Assembly (NCBI RefSeq): GCF_020166415.1 | Contig: NZ_JAIQXV010000001.1 | Location: 496,001 to 560,000, forward strand | Length of the DNA stretch: 64,000 nucleotides | Source of the DNA: Deinococcus multiflagellatus | GTDB lineage: Bacteria; Deinococcota; Deinococci; Deinococcales; Deinococcaceae | Direction: 5' to 3' | Shown here: positions 51,402-59,562 of the stretch, one piece after another | Numbering within the stretch: position 1 is the stretch's first letter | Layout: every line of letters begins with the position of its first letter | Notes under the pieces: generated by a model | The model's input: only the letters and a program-made list of their open reading frames with translations | Told to the model about the DNA's origin: nothing | Databases searched by the model: none | Program-made: the position numbers and the translations under genes

Positions 51402-52508
51402 TTAAGACGGTTTGCGGAGCTTGCCCAGCACGGGGGCATTTTCACGCGCCCAGCGGTCCTTTTCTTCGTGGCTCTCGGCCGGGTCATCCAGCACGGGGCG
51501 CACCATGACCGGCATGTCATCCAGGTGGCGCACGTTGACCGCCACCGGGTGGACCCAGCGCACGCGCGGCACGGTGCGCCCGGGGCCGGTCCAGTACAGG
51601 TGCCAGTGGGCGCGGCGGATGTGCGGGGCCTTGGGCAGCCCCAGGCCGCTGCTGTCGGCCGCCCGGCGCTGCTCGGCCAGTGCGCGCCACATGCGGATGG
51701 CGCCGCCGTGCTGGAAGCCCACGCGCAGCATGTTGTCGGCCTGGGGGCGGTCATAGACCGTTACGCCGCGCCGCCGGGTGGTCTGTGGTCGGCGCACCGT
51801 GCCTGACACGTCCGGCGCCTCGCTGCACAGGTACAGCACCAGGCTCAGCAGGCGGCTCACCAGCCGCGCCGCCGCCGCCTGCTGGTCGCTCGTGTCGCCC
51901 AGGTGGGCGCCCCCCGCCTCCACCCGCGCCCGCACCGACCCAAAGGCGCGGTCCACGGCCGCCTGGATCGTGCCCCCGCCGGTCAGCGACATGCTCCACA
52001 CGCGGTCGCCCTCGCGGTGGAGCACGATCTGCAGGCTGTCCACGTCCTCACGGCCCACAAACCGCAGCACCCAGGCCCCGTGCAACGGCTCCCCCAGAAA
52101 GCGCAGGCCGTTCAGCGCAATGTAGGGCGCGTATTCCGGCAGGTTGCGGATGGCGGCCAGGGGCACCTCATCCAGCGGGGTGTCGGTCAGGGCCTCCATG
52201 AGGGTCGCGTCAAACTCGTACAGGCCGCGCGTGTGCCGCCAGTGGGCCAGTGCTGGCACTGCGAACGCCTCGTGCATGTCGGGGCTGTGGTCGCCCGCCT
52301 GCACCGCGCGCATCACGCCCCGCCACAGCGCCCCGCCGCCCTGCTCCAGCATGGTCTGCAGGGTCTCGGCGTACACCCAGCCCACCGCCGGGTCGGGTAC
52401 GTCGCCCCGGGCCGCAGCGCGCAGGCGGGCCGCGTCCAGGCGCTCAAAAAAGTCCCGGCCCAGGCGACTCGACAGCCGGGCCAGGACGCGGGCGGGCGAG
52501 ACCGTCAC
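51402..52508 (-). CDS. AcrVA2-family anti-CRISPR protein homologue
   Basis: The product is 368 residues. The C-terminal third holds the stretch APHIRRAHWHLYWTG (from residue 294) followed by RVRW and VNV; the Moraxella anti-CRISPR AcrVA2 has PHIRRGHWHGYWQG and then RVRW and VN, as far as I recall it. A middle LYLCSEAPDVS matches its LWLCVAEPDIT. AcrVA2 lowers Cas12a by causing loss of its mRNA during translation; homologues occur on many mobile elements in hosts without Cas12a. Target here unknown. GTG or ATG start overlaps the upstream 97-residue gene. Confidence 0.75.
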   Translation of the reverse strand: MTVSPARVLARLSSRLGRDFFERLDAARLRAAARGDVPDPAVGWVYAETLQTMLEQGGGALWRGVMRAVQAGDHSPDMHEAFAVPALAHWRHTRGLYEFDATLMEALTDTPLDEVPLAAIRNLPEYAPYIALNGLRFLGEPLHGAWVLRFVGREDVDSLQIVLHREGDRVWSMSLTGGGTIQAAVDRAFGSVRARVEAGGAHLGDTSDQQAAAARLVSRLLSLVLYLCSEAPDVSGTVRRPQTTRRRGVTVYDRPQADNMLRVGFQHGGAIRMWRALAEQRRAADSSGLGLPKAPHIRRAHWHLYWTGPGRTVPRVRWVHPVAVNVRHLDDMPVMVRPVLDDPAESHEEKDRWARENAPVLGKLRKPS

Positions 52509-52798
52509 CGGCTGTCCAGGTGCGCGGCCGCCCGGCGGATCAAGTCAAGCACGTCGGGATTTTCGGGCGATTCGCCGCGCGCCGCTGCCAGCAGGTCCTG
52601 GGCGATGGTCAGCAGGTGGGCGTGCTCGCGGCTGACCTTGTAGGGTGTGTCGCGCTTCTCGCGGGCCATGTGGGCGGCGAGGCGGGCCTGCTGGGGCGCT
52701 TCCAGGTAGGCGCTGAGGCGCACGCTCTGGCCGGGGCCTTTCTGGCGCTTGAATTCGCCGGGGCGCAGGCCGCTGGTGTCGGGGTTGGGGTTTGCCAT
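52505..52798 (-). CDS. Small phage protein upstream of the AcrVA2 homologue
   Basis: The product is 97 residues, basic and helical (RPGEFKRQKGPGQSVRLSAY, then ARLAAHMAREKRDTPYK). It overlaps the AcrVA2-like gene by ATGA, so the two are coupled. No helix-turn-helix of the Aca regulators is clear. AGGAGA precedes the ATG. Confidence 0.65.
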   Translation of the reverse strand: MANPNPDTSGLRPGEFKRQKGPGQSVRLSAYLEAPQQARLAAHMAREKRDTPYKVSREHAHLLTIAQDLLAAARGESPENPDVLDLIRRAAAHLDSR

Positions 52799-52856
52799 AT
52801 GCTGGGGTCTCCTGTTGGTGTTCTCCGGCAGGGGTGTCCCCTCCGGTGAGGGGATG

Positions 52857-52886
52857 AAGGGCCCCGCACTGTCTCGCGGGGCCCTT
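52857..52886 (-). terminator. Terminator of the gene at 52896
   Basis: A perfect 11-bp stem AAGGGCCCCGC/GCGGGGCCCTT. The short TT on the minus strand makes it modest. Confidence 0.65.
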
Positions 52887-52895
52887 CGCTTGGGG

Positions 52896-53138
52896 TTACT
52901 GCTCGCTCAGGTGGAAGTTGCCGCCCACGCTGGTCTCGCCGCCGCCGCGCACGCTTTTGTACCCCTGGAACACGCCGCTCATGCCACTGGTGCCGGTCAC
53001 GCGCAGGCCGCGTGTGGTGCGTCCGTTCAGCTTGCGGCTGGCCTTCGTGGCGGCTTCGTCATAGCTCTCGGCGCGCACCGTGAAGGGCTCGGTGAAGGTG
53101 GCTTCGCTGCGGGGGCTCACGGTGTAGGTCTTCGTCAT
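52896..53138 (-). CDS. Small phage protein of unknown function, accessory island
   Basis: The product is 80 residues, with a Thr/Glu-rich N-terminal strand region (YTVSPRSEATFTEPFTVRA) and a Gly/Ser-rich second half. No family recognised. It is monocistronic between promoter copy C and a hairpin terminator, with AGGAGAA before the ATG, the same plan as the genes at 50520 and 51025. Confidence 0.65.
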   Translation of the reverse strand: MTKTYTVSPRSEATFTEPFTVRAESYDEAATKASRKLNGRTTRGLRVTGTSGMSGVFQGYKSVRGGGETSVGGNFHLSEQ

Positions 53139-53207
53139 GTCGTTCTCCTAGGCTCGGGGTTCCGTGCGGTGTCTCCGCGTCCGGCTGTCTCTCCCTTGCC
53201 TGAGAAC

Positions 53208-53236
53208 AGAGTACACTGTTTCTAGTTTGGTGTCAA
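53208..53236 (-). promoter_or_regulatory. Phage promoter copy C
   Basis: On the minus strand: TTGACA, 17 bases with AGAAACAG, TACTCT; CTAGATAG precedes the -35. Confidence 0.85.
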
Positions 53237-53288
53237 CTATCTAGTTTGAGTGTAAGGGTGAGTCTGCCTATCGCTGTCCCCCAACCGC

Positions 53289-53330
53289 AAAAAGGCCCCC
53301 CGCCCAGCGCCGAAGCGCGAGCGGGGGGCC
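53289..53330 (-). terminator. Terminator of the lysis/tail block
   Basis: A perfect 10-bp stem GGCCCCCCGC/GCGGGGGGCC with TTTTT on the minus strand closes the long minus-strand transcript. Confidence 0.85.
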
Positions 53331-53387
53331 AGGGAACAGCGCAAGATGTCCGAGGGTTTGAATGGGTATCGAAGGATTCTTCGATAG

Positions 53388-53498
53388 TCAGCGAGGAGCC
53401 TGCAAAATGGGCGGCACCTTGACCACCTCGCGGTCGAGGTCACACCCCGCCGCCTGCAGGATGACCAGCAGCACGGCGATCAGTTGACGGGTGCTCAT
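53388..53498 (-). CDS. 36-residue phage lipoprotein, possible o-spanin
   Basis: The ATG overlaps the stop of the holin-like gene (ATGA). The protein (MSTRQLIAVLLVILQAAGCD, then LDREVVKVPPILQAPR) has a lipoprotein signal with lipobox QAAGC (Cys about 19) and a short Pro-containing mature tail. Small outer-membrane lipoproteins at the end of lysis cassettes are Rz1-type spanins. A partner with an N-terminal membrane anchor and coiled coil lies upstream (54678-55013). Confidence 0.55.
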   Translation of the reverse strand: MSTRQLIAVLLVILQAAGCDLDREVVKVPPILQAPR

Positions 53499-53896
53499 GG
53501 GCGGCCCCGGGGCAGGTCAGGCAGCACCGCCGCCGCATCCGGCCACAGGCCCTCGATCACCTCCGCCGCCTGGGTCACCTGCGCTGGCAGGCCCACGGTC
53601 ACGCCCTGGGGCGTCACGGTCACCTGGGGCTGGGCGCTGGGCTGTACCGTGACAGGCGGCGCACTGGGCGCGCTGGGCGCTGTGCCCTCCGCCCCCCACT
53701 CAATGGGCCGCCGGGCCGCGCGCAGGCTGTAGATGCCCAGGCTGGCCAGCAGCACGTAGGTCCACTCGGGGATTTTCGGCCATCCGTATTCATCGGCCGC
53801 CGCGCCGTAGACGCTCAGCGCAATGCCCCCGATGCTGGTCCAGACGGCCTTGCTACGCAGCGGGCTTTTCGGGGGTAGGGTCCAGGTGATCTTCAT
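53495..53896 (-). CDS. Holin-like phage protein
   Basis: The product is 133 residues. There are two membrane segments near residues 20-55 (SIGGIALSVYGAAA and TYVLLASLGIYSL) and a hydrophilic Pro/Val-rich C-terminal tail. Placed directly after the endolysin, with ATGA overlaps at both ends, it is the best candidate for the holin that lets endolysin reach the wall. Confidence 0.65.
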   Translation of the reverse strand: MKITWTLPPKSPLRSKAVWTSIGGIALSVYGAAADEYGWPKIPEWTYVLLASLGIYSLRAARRPIEWGAEGTAPSAPSAPPVTVQPSAQPQVTVTPQGVTVGLPAQVTQAAEVIEGLWPDAAAVLPDLPRGRP

Positions 53897-54681
53897 GCAC
53901 TTCCCTCCGGGGGCAGCAGGCGCACGCGCCCGCCCGGCAGGCGCACGAAGCGCACCCCGTGGTAGGTCGCGTGGGTGTAGGGTGTGGTCACGAGGTTCCC
54001 GGCGCGGTCCAGCAGCTCCACGATGCCCAGGGGCTCGCTGGGCGTGGGGGCCGCTGGGGGCGGCGTGGGGGCCGCTGACGCCTGCCGCGCCATCGCGTCC
54101 TGCCACTCGGGCAGCGGCACGCCCGGTAGCGGGTCGGTCCACTGGAAGTGCATGCCGTCCTCGTAGGGGTCAGCCCAGCGCCCACCCCAGTGCCAGCCGC
54201 ACTCTTCAAAGGTGCGCACCACATCGCGGTTGATCTGCATCCGGTCCAGCGGCACCCCGTAGCCGTTCCACGCGGCGTCGAAGTCCAGCGCGGCGCCGAA
54301 GGCGTGCACCGAAAGCGGACGGTTGCGGTCGTGGCCCATGTGGCGGGGGGCGAAGGCGCCGTTGTAGGTGCGCAGTTTGTCCACCAGCCCCCGGCGGCGC
54401 AGTTCGACCCAGGTGGCCACCAGAGGCCCGGCCACCAGCTGGTGCACGGTCACGCCCGACACCTCGGCGCCGGGGTAGGGCGGCCAGCCGGGCAGGGCCG
54501 TCAGGGGCACCTTGACGAGGTGGGCCTGCTGCCACGCGGGCGAGGGGGTAAACCACGCGCCCCCCTGTGCGCTGGGCCCGGCGCCGGGGCCTTCGGGGTT
54601 GCCGTAGGCGGCCACCAGCGCGGCCTGGGTGGCGCCGCTGGGGCGCGCGCGGATGGCCGCGGCGAAATCAAATGGGGTCAT
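53893..54681 (-). CDS. Endolysin, M15 peptidase (L-alanyl-D-glutamate or D-Ala-D-Ala type)
   Basis: The product is 262 residues. The M15 zinc site is visible: SVHAFGAALDFDAAW (HxxxxxxD) and DGMHFQW (HxH-like), with GWHWGGRW in front. It cuts stem-peptide bonds of peptidoglycan to free the phage. A Pro/Ala linker (PTPPPAAPTPSEP) leads to a C-terminal beta-rich domain that may bind the envelope. Overlaps both neighbours (ATGA). Confidence 0.85.
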   Translation of the reverse strand: MTPFDFAAAIRARPSGATQAALVAAYGNPEGPGAGPSAQGGAWFTPSPAWQQAHLVKVPLTALPGWPPYPGAEVSGVTVHQLVAGPLVATWVELRRRGLVDKLRTYNGAFAPRHMGHDRNRPLSVHAFGAALDFDAAWNGYGVPLDRMQINRDVVRTFEECGWHWGGRWADPYEDGMHFQWTDPLPGVPLPEWQDAMARQASAAPTPPPAAPTPSEPLGIVELLDRAGNLVTTPYTHATYHGVRFVRLPGGRVRLLPPEGSA

Positions 54682-55013
54682 GAGGGGCCTCCCCCGCCGT
54701 AGCGGGCCAGCAGATCGGCGGCGCGGCCCTTGATCCAGTCCAGATCAAAGCGCCCCGACACCACGTCGCGCAGAAAATCCAGGACGGTGCCGTGCACGCG
54801 CTTGAGGTCGTCCAGTTCGGTCTCCACCCGGTCCAGGCGGGCGCGGTCCTCTTCGCGGGCGCGTTCGAGTTCGGCCACCCGCTGGTCCAGCCGGTTGCGG
54901 TCACTTTCCAGCCGGGTGTAGGTGGTGTCTTTGCCCTTGCTGAGCAGCGTCCAGATCCCGATGATCAGGGTGCTGAGCAGGGTGATGCCCTGCAGAAGCT
55001 CACCGCTCGTCAC
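54678..55013 (-). CDS. Membrane-anchored coiled-coil phage protein, possible i-spanin
   Basis: The product is 111 residues. An N-terminal membrane segment (LLQGITLLSTLIIGIWTLL) is followed by a long charged coiled coil (RLESDRNRLDQRVAELERAR). This is the build of inner-membrane spanins; a holin partner is the alternative. The GTG at 55013 overlaps the upstream stop. Confidence 0.6.
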   Translation of the reverse strand: MTSGELLQGITLLSTLIIGIWTLLSKGKDTTYTRLESDRNRLDQRVAELERAREEDRARLDRVETELDDLKRVHGTVLDFLRDVVSGRFDLDWIKGRAADLLARYGGGGPS

Positions 55014-55381
55014 GCGGGCCTCCAGGCGAGTTTGAGGGCCACCGCCGTCGAGCCGCAGTGCCACATCAGGGGCAGGCACAGAAAGGTCAGCGCGTTGGGC
55101 CCCAGGGCCAGCGCGGCGGCGGCGGCCACTGTGGTGAGCCACACGAAGGCCAGCATCATGCCGGCCATCGCCCAGCGGGGGCGCTTGGTGGTGAGCAGCA
55201 GCACGCTGGTCCCGCCGAACAGGGCCGCCCAGATCAGGGCGCTCACCTGCCACCCGCCCCAGGTTTCAAGCACCCACAGGCTGGGCCGGGCCACGGGCAG
55301 GGCCATGAACAGCGCCAGCGCGGCCAGGGCGCGGCCGATCAGCATCTGGTCGCGGTAGCGGCAGGTCAATTCGAACGCCAC
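55010..55381 (-). CDS. Phage integral membrane protein
   Basis: The product is 123 residues with four membrane segments (ALAALALFMALPVA, VSALIWAALFGGTSVLLL, AMAGMMLAFVWLTTVAAAAAL, LTFLCLPLMWHCG). It could be a holin or antiholin. GTG 55381 overlaps the upstream gene by 16 bases; ATG 55345 is the alternative start and keeps all four segments. Confidence 0.55.
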   Translation of the reverse strand: MAFELTCRYRDQMLIGRALAALALFMALPVARPSLWVLETWGGWQVSALIWAALFGGTSVLLLTTKRPRWAMAGMMLAFVWLTTVAAAAALALGPNALTFLCLPLMWHCGSTAVALKLAWRPA

Positions 55382-55761
55382 GGCGCCCCCCGGATGGGCA
55401 CGTCCACCCACACGTTGGGTGCGGCGCGGTCCTGCACGCGCGCACCCCGAAAGACCCAGTAACCCACCTGCCTCGGAAAGCCCCCGCTCAGGCGGAAATA
55501 CCCGATGGGCGGGATACGGCCCCCCAGACGGGTCAGGATGCGGGCCAGCCGCTCACCACCGGGGGGACAGATGGGGGGCAGCTCGATCAGCACGAGGTAC
55601 TGACCGATCACGTTGGGACCGCTCTGGATACGCGCCTCGACGCGGCAGGCCGGGGTGGCGACCTGGGGCGCAGGCCCCCAGGCCACCGGAAGGGGCGGGA
55701 TCTGGGCGTGGGCGGCCGAGAGGGCCACCGCGCCCAGGAGGGCGTACAGAATTCGGTGCAT
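55366..55761 (-). CDS. Secreted phage protein of unknown function
   Basis: The product is 131 residues with a signal peptide (MHRILYALLGAVALSAAHA). The mature part has two Cys (TPACRVEAR, PPICPPGGE) that may pair. It sits between the tail spike and lysis genes. No family recognised. Confidence 0.6.
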   Translation of the reverse strand: MHRILYALLGAVALSAAHAQIPPLPVAWGPAPQVATPACRVEARIQSGPNVIGQYLVLIELPPICPPGGERLARILTRLGGRIPPIGYFRLSGGFPRQVGYWVFRGARVQDRAAPNVWVDVPIRGAPWRSN

Positions 55762-55857
55762 CAGGCCTCCAGGGACCGGCAGACAGGACACCGCCCCAGG
55801 CCGGGAACTGGGGCAGGTGGAGGGCGCATGGATTCAGGGTGAAACTGGGCGTGACAC

Positions 55858-58800
55858 CTACGCCAGAGAGGCCACCGCCGCCGCCCGCTCCGCACTGCCC
55901 AGGCTGCGCCCGTACCGGCGCCAGGCCCGCAGGTCACCGTTCAGGGGCAGGGTGCCGCCCGCCCGGTGCCCGACATACAAGGGGTCGGCCGGCATCGTCA
56001 GCCCGGCCGCCGACGCGGTGCCGACCCGGGTGGTCGCCAGCGTGCCGTTGAGGTACAGCCGCACCGCGTCCGCACCGCGCGCCGTGTCGATGTCGAGTAC
56101 CACGTCATGCGTCCCGGCCGCAATCGGGATGTTGGCGTCGTTGTAGGCGGTGTTGGCCGTCACCGTCAACCCCGCGTACAGCGTGCCGTCCCCCACGTAC
56201 AGCAGCAGGCGTCCCGGGGCCTCGTTGGCGTTGGTCCCCGCCTCGAAGATGATCTGGGTGCCGCCCGTGCTGTTCAGGGTCAGGCGCGCGGCGATGGTCA
56301 GCGCCGTGCCCCCGGGGTCCGCGTGGCTCAGCCCGCGCACCCCACCGCCCTGCAGCGGCCCGAACTGCACCCGGCGTGGCCCGGTCGCCATGAGCGGCCC
56401 GGTGCGCCCGGCTGGCACCGTGGCGTTTGCCGTGCCGACGCGGTCCACGACGGTCGTGACCTCCAGTCCAGCACCCGTGCTCTGCGACTCTGGATGCCAC
56501 GCCCCGATGGGCTGCAGGGCCACGGTGCCGTCCAGCGCAATGCGCCCCCAGCCCGCGGGCTCGGCCGGCCCTTCCAGACCCCCGGTGGAGACGTTGTGCG
56601 AAAAGTAGAGGTGGCGCCCGAACACCACGGGGTTGAAAATCTTCGGCCGGCCGTTCTTGTGCTGCCACGTCTCATAGGGCCGCTGGAACTGCACGGCGGG
56701 GCCCGTCGCCTGCCAGTTCGCCGGGTTCAGCGGCGCCGCCCCCAGGCTCTGCTCTGCCCCGTTCCACCCGGCAAACAGCAGCACCGGCTGGCCACTGATC
56801 CACTCGACACTGGGGTCGGCCTGTTCCTGGGCATACCACGCCTGCCCTGTCACGAAGTCCAGCGGCGTGGTGATGAAGGTCCAGGGGCCGTCCAGGCTGC
56901 TGGCCGTGAAAATCCGGGCGGGGTAGTTGGCCGCCGCCGACAGCAGCTTGCAGGCCATGATCCAGGTGCCGTCCGGCGCGCGGGTGATGTCCGGGTCCGC
57001 GTGGCTCGCCAGTCCGTTCACCGCCACTGGGGTGGTCCAGGGGCCTTCCGGCACGGGGGCCGTGGCGTGCAGCATCGTGGTGCCCACGCTGCCCCAGAGG
57101 TGCCACACCCCGCTGGTGGGGTCCCGCATCAGGCACGGGTAGCGCACCGGCACGGTGGCCAGCTGCGTGCCCTCGGTCAGCCCTTCCAGCGTGGGCGCGG
57201 CGCGAATCACTGTCTGGGTCCTGTCGTCGTAGGCCAGCAGGTACCGGGTGCCGTCCTGCATGAGGTCGAATTCGTTCACGCCGGTGGGCCGCTCGCCCAG
57301 CAGGGGGCTGCGGGTCCCGGTCAGCAGCAGGTTGCTCCACAGCTGCGCGCGGGTGTCGAGTGCGGCCTCGGCCCGCTCGGCGGCCGTGAGCTGCCGGCTG
57401 TAGTACCGCCAGCCGCGCAAGGTGCCGTTGAAGCCTGCCCCCTGCGCCCACACGCCCACCTGCACCGGGGCGTTCAGGCCAGACGCGGGCGCGCTGCCGG
57501 TGGCGCTGCCCTCGATGACCTCACTGGCCTGCGCGCCGTCCACGTACAGGGCCAGCAGGGCGGTGGTGCTGAGCAGGTTGACCTCCAGGCTCACCGCGTG
57601 GCCGGTGTTCAGCGCGGCGGGGGCGCGCACGCTGTAGGTGCTGCCGTCCGCCTTGACCAGACTGGCGCCCAGGTAGGCCCCCTCGGCCCACAGCACCCAG
57701 CTGCCGGCCCCCGACCCCTGGCGCAGGATGCTCTGCCGGGCGCTGTTGCCGCCCGCCGGGTAGAGATAGGCGGCCACCGTCCAGGCCTGGGCGGCCGAGA
57801 GGTTGAGCCCCCCGTGCGCGAGGTACTCGCCGCCGCCGAACTGCAGGCGATTTTCGCCGTCCACCACGGTCATGACCGGGCCGGTGTTGGCGAAATCCGC
57901 ATTCTGGGCTGGCGAGGCGGGCGCGGCGCTGTTCGGCACGGTCTGGGTGCGGCTGCCGGCGGCGGTGGGGGCCTGCTGGGCGTTGAAGGCCCCCAGGACC
58001 TGCAGGGTGGGCAGCGCGGCCGCGGTGACGACGCTCCAGTCGTACCAGCCTTTCCATTCGTTCGCGGTGGCCGTCCAGCCCAGGGCCTGGTTGATGCGCC
58101 ACAGGGCCAGCCACAGGATCAGGTACACCCCCGGGTAGGTCTGCGTCTGCACCAACTGGGGCACACTGGGCTGGGTGAGGTGCGCCAGGTGGTAATAGAA
58201 GCTGCGGTTCTGGCCTGACCCCTGCAGCGCCGCGTAGGGCAGCAGGGTGAGCAGGGCCGCCTGAGAGCACTCGAACAGGTACCGGGCGCGGGTGCCCAGT
58301 GGGGTTCCGGCGCGCACCACCGACCAGTCATAGACGCCGATCAGGGCGTAGGCCCAGCCGTTGATGGTGTAGGTGTGCCGGGCCATGGGGTATTCCTCCA
58401 GGCTGGGCAGGTGGCTGGCGCCCTCGGCGAGCTGCGCGAGGCTGCCCCGGTTGCCCCCGGCGCCGATGGGGGTGTCGAGAAAGGTGAAAATTTTGTCGCC
58501 CAGCACGCGCCAGCGGTTGTCCTGGGTGACGTGGTACAGGCGGGCGAGCAGGGAGAGCGCCTGGCCCTGGGCGAGGCCACTGGTCCAGCCCGGGCGCATC
58601 AGGTCCGCCTGGTGCTGCAGCGGCCAGTCGTAGCGCAGGCCCCCGTCGGCGGCGGCGAGCACCTCCCAGCGGCCAGCCACGTTCAGGGCGAACGTGAGCG
58701 CACTCTGGCCTTCCTCGCCGGCCATGTAGGCGCTCAGCGCACTGAGGGCAAACTGCGCCTCGGTGGTGGGGTTCTCGCGCCACACGTCGCCGGTTTCGAG

Positions 58801-59562
58801 CGAGTACAGCACCTCGACCGCGCCGTCCTGGCGAAAACGCACGCGGGGCCCGGCGACGTGGCCGATCAGCCAGTGGTACTTCATGAGGTAGGGCTGCGTG
58901 ATGCTGTAGGTGTAGCCGCTGGCCGCGAGGGGCACGGTCACGCTCTGGTAGGTGCCGGGGTTGGCGCGCAGGTAGTCGCCCGCTTCGTTCACCGCGTCGA
59001 GCGCCGCCTGGGTCGGCGTGATCTTCAGGCCCAGCGTGTGCGGCCGCGCGGGACTGATGACATCGGCATCTTTGGCCAGATCAACCAGCGCGGCGTTCAG
59101 GGTGATTGTGCCCTGCCGGTAATCTTCCGCGTATTGCTGCGCCTGCGCCAGGGTCAGCGGCAGCTGCCCCACGTACTGCAGGCCGCCCACCGGGGGGCTG
59201 CGGTAATCCCAGGTGTTCGCTGGGCCGCCCTCCATTTCGTAGGGCTCAATCGTGAACGTCTGCACTGCGTCGCGCCCGTCGATGGTCAGTGCCTCGCGCA
59301 CCTCATACCGCGGTGCTCGGGGGCTGCCGTCCTCACGGTCGGAGCCCGGGAGCTTAAACGCGGTGTCCCCCGCACCCTTGAGCACCAGGGTGTCCCCGGC
59401 GCCCACCACGATGCGCGCGGAGAGTTCGCCAATGGTCGCCCCGGTGCCGTCCGCGAGGCGCTGCAGGGGGCGGAAGCGGATGGTGCCCACCTGCGTGCCT
59501 GCCGCAGGCAGGGCGGCGTGGCCGGGCCACGTGGGGCCGTTCGTCACGGTCAGTAGTTTCAT
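55858..59562 (-). CDS. Phage tail spike with glucuronyl C5-epimerase-like, LamG and GH43-like regions
   Basis: The product is 1234 residues. The N-terminal ~190 residues would attach to the tail. Residues about 190-540 match the C-terminal helical domain of D-glucuronyl C5-epimerases (GWTSGLAQGQALSLLARLY; SLEEYP; TINGWAYALIGVYDW). Two concanavalin-like LamG modules lie at about 565-730 and 1040-1234, and between them is a region like a GH43/GH32 five-bladed propeller (about 760-1000; WHLWGS, ITRAPDGTWIMAC, HKNGRPKIFNP). It probably binds and alters a surface polysaccharide of the host. Confidence 0.8.
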   Translation of the reverse strand: MKLLTVTNGPTWPGHAALPAAGTQVGTIRFRPLQRLADGTGATIGELSARIVVGAGDTLVLKGAGDTAFKLPGSDREDGSPRAPRYEVREALTIDGRDAVQTFTIEPYEMEGGPANTWDYRSPPVGGLQYVGQLPLTLAQAQQYAEDYRQGTITLNAALVDLAKDADVISPARPHTLGLKITPTQAALDAVNEAGDYLRANPGTYQSVTVPLAASGYTYSITQPYLMKYHWLIGHVAGPRVRFRQDGAVEVLYSLETGDVWRENPTTEAQFALSALSAYMAGEEGQSALTFALNVAGRWEVLAAADGGLRYDWPLQHQADLMRPGWTSGLAQGQALSLLARLYHVTQDNRWRVLGDKIFTFLDTPIGAGGNRGSLAQLAEGASHLPSLEEYPMARHTYTINGWAYALIGVYDWSVVRAGTPLGTRARYLFECSQAALLTLLPYAALQGSGQNRSFYYHLAHLTQPSVPQLVQTQTYPGVYLILWLALWRINQALGWTATANEWKGWYDWSVVTAAALPTLQVLGAFNAQQAPTAAGSRTQTVPNSAAPASPAQNADFANTGPVMTVVDGENRLQFGGGEYLAHGGLNLSAAQAWTVAAYLYPAGGNSARQSILRQGSGAGSWVLWAEGAYLGASLVKADGSTYSVRAPAALNTGHAVSLEVNLLSTTALLALYVDGAQASEVIEGSATGSAPASGLNAPVQVGVWAQGAGFNGTLRGWRYYSRQLTAAERAEAALDTRAQLWSNLLLTGTRSPLLGERPTGVNEFDLMQDGTRYLLAYDDRTQTVIRAAPTLEGLTEGTQLATVPVRYPCLMRDPTSGVWHLWGSVGTTMLHATAPVPEGPWTTPVAVNGLASHADPDITRAPDGTWIMACKLLSAAANYPARIFTASSLDGPWTFITTPLDFVTGQAWYAQEQADPSVEWISGQPVLLFAGWNGAEQSLGAAPLNPANWQATGPAVQFQRPYETWQHKNGRPKIFNPVVFGRHLYFSHNVSTGGLEGPAEPAGWGRIALDGTVALQPIGAWHPESQSTGAGLEVTTVVDRVGTANATVPAGRTGPLMATGPRRVQFGPLQGGGVRGLSHADPGGTALTIAARLTLNSTGGTQIIFEAGTNANEAPGRLLLYVGDGTLYAGLTVTANTAYNDANIPIAAGTHDVVLDIDTARGADAVRLYLNGTLATTRVGTASAAGLTMPADPLYVGHRAGGTLPLNGDLRAWRRYGRSLGSAERAAAVASLA

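Noticed and set aside
55966..58218. 750-residue plus-strand frame opposite the tail spike
   Set aside because: Arg/Gly/His-rich antisense shadow of a protein with recognised domains.
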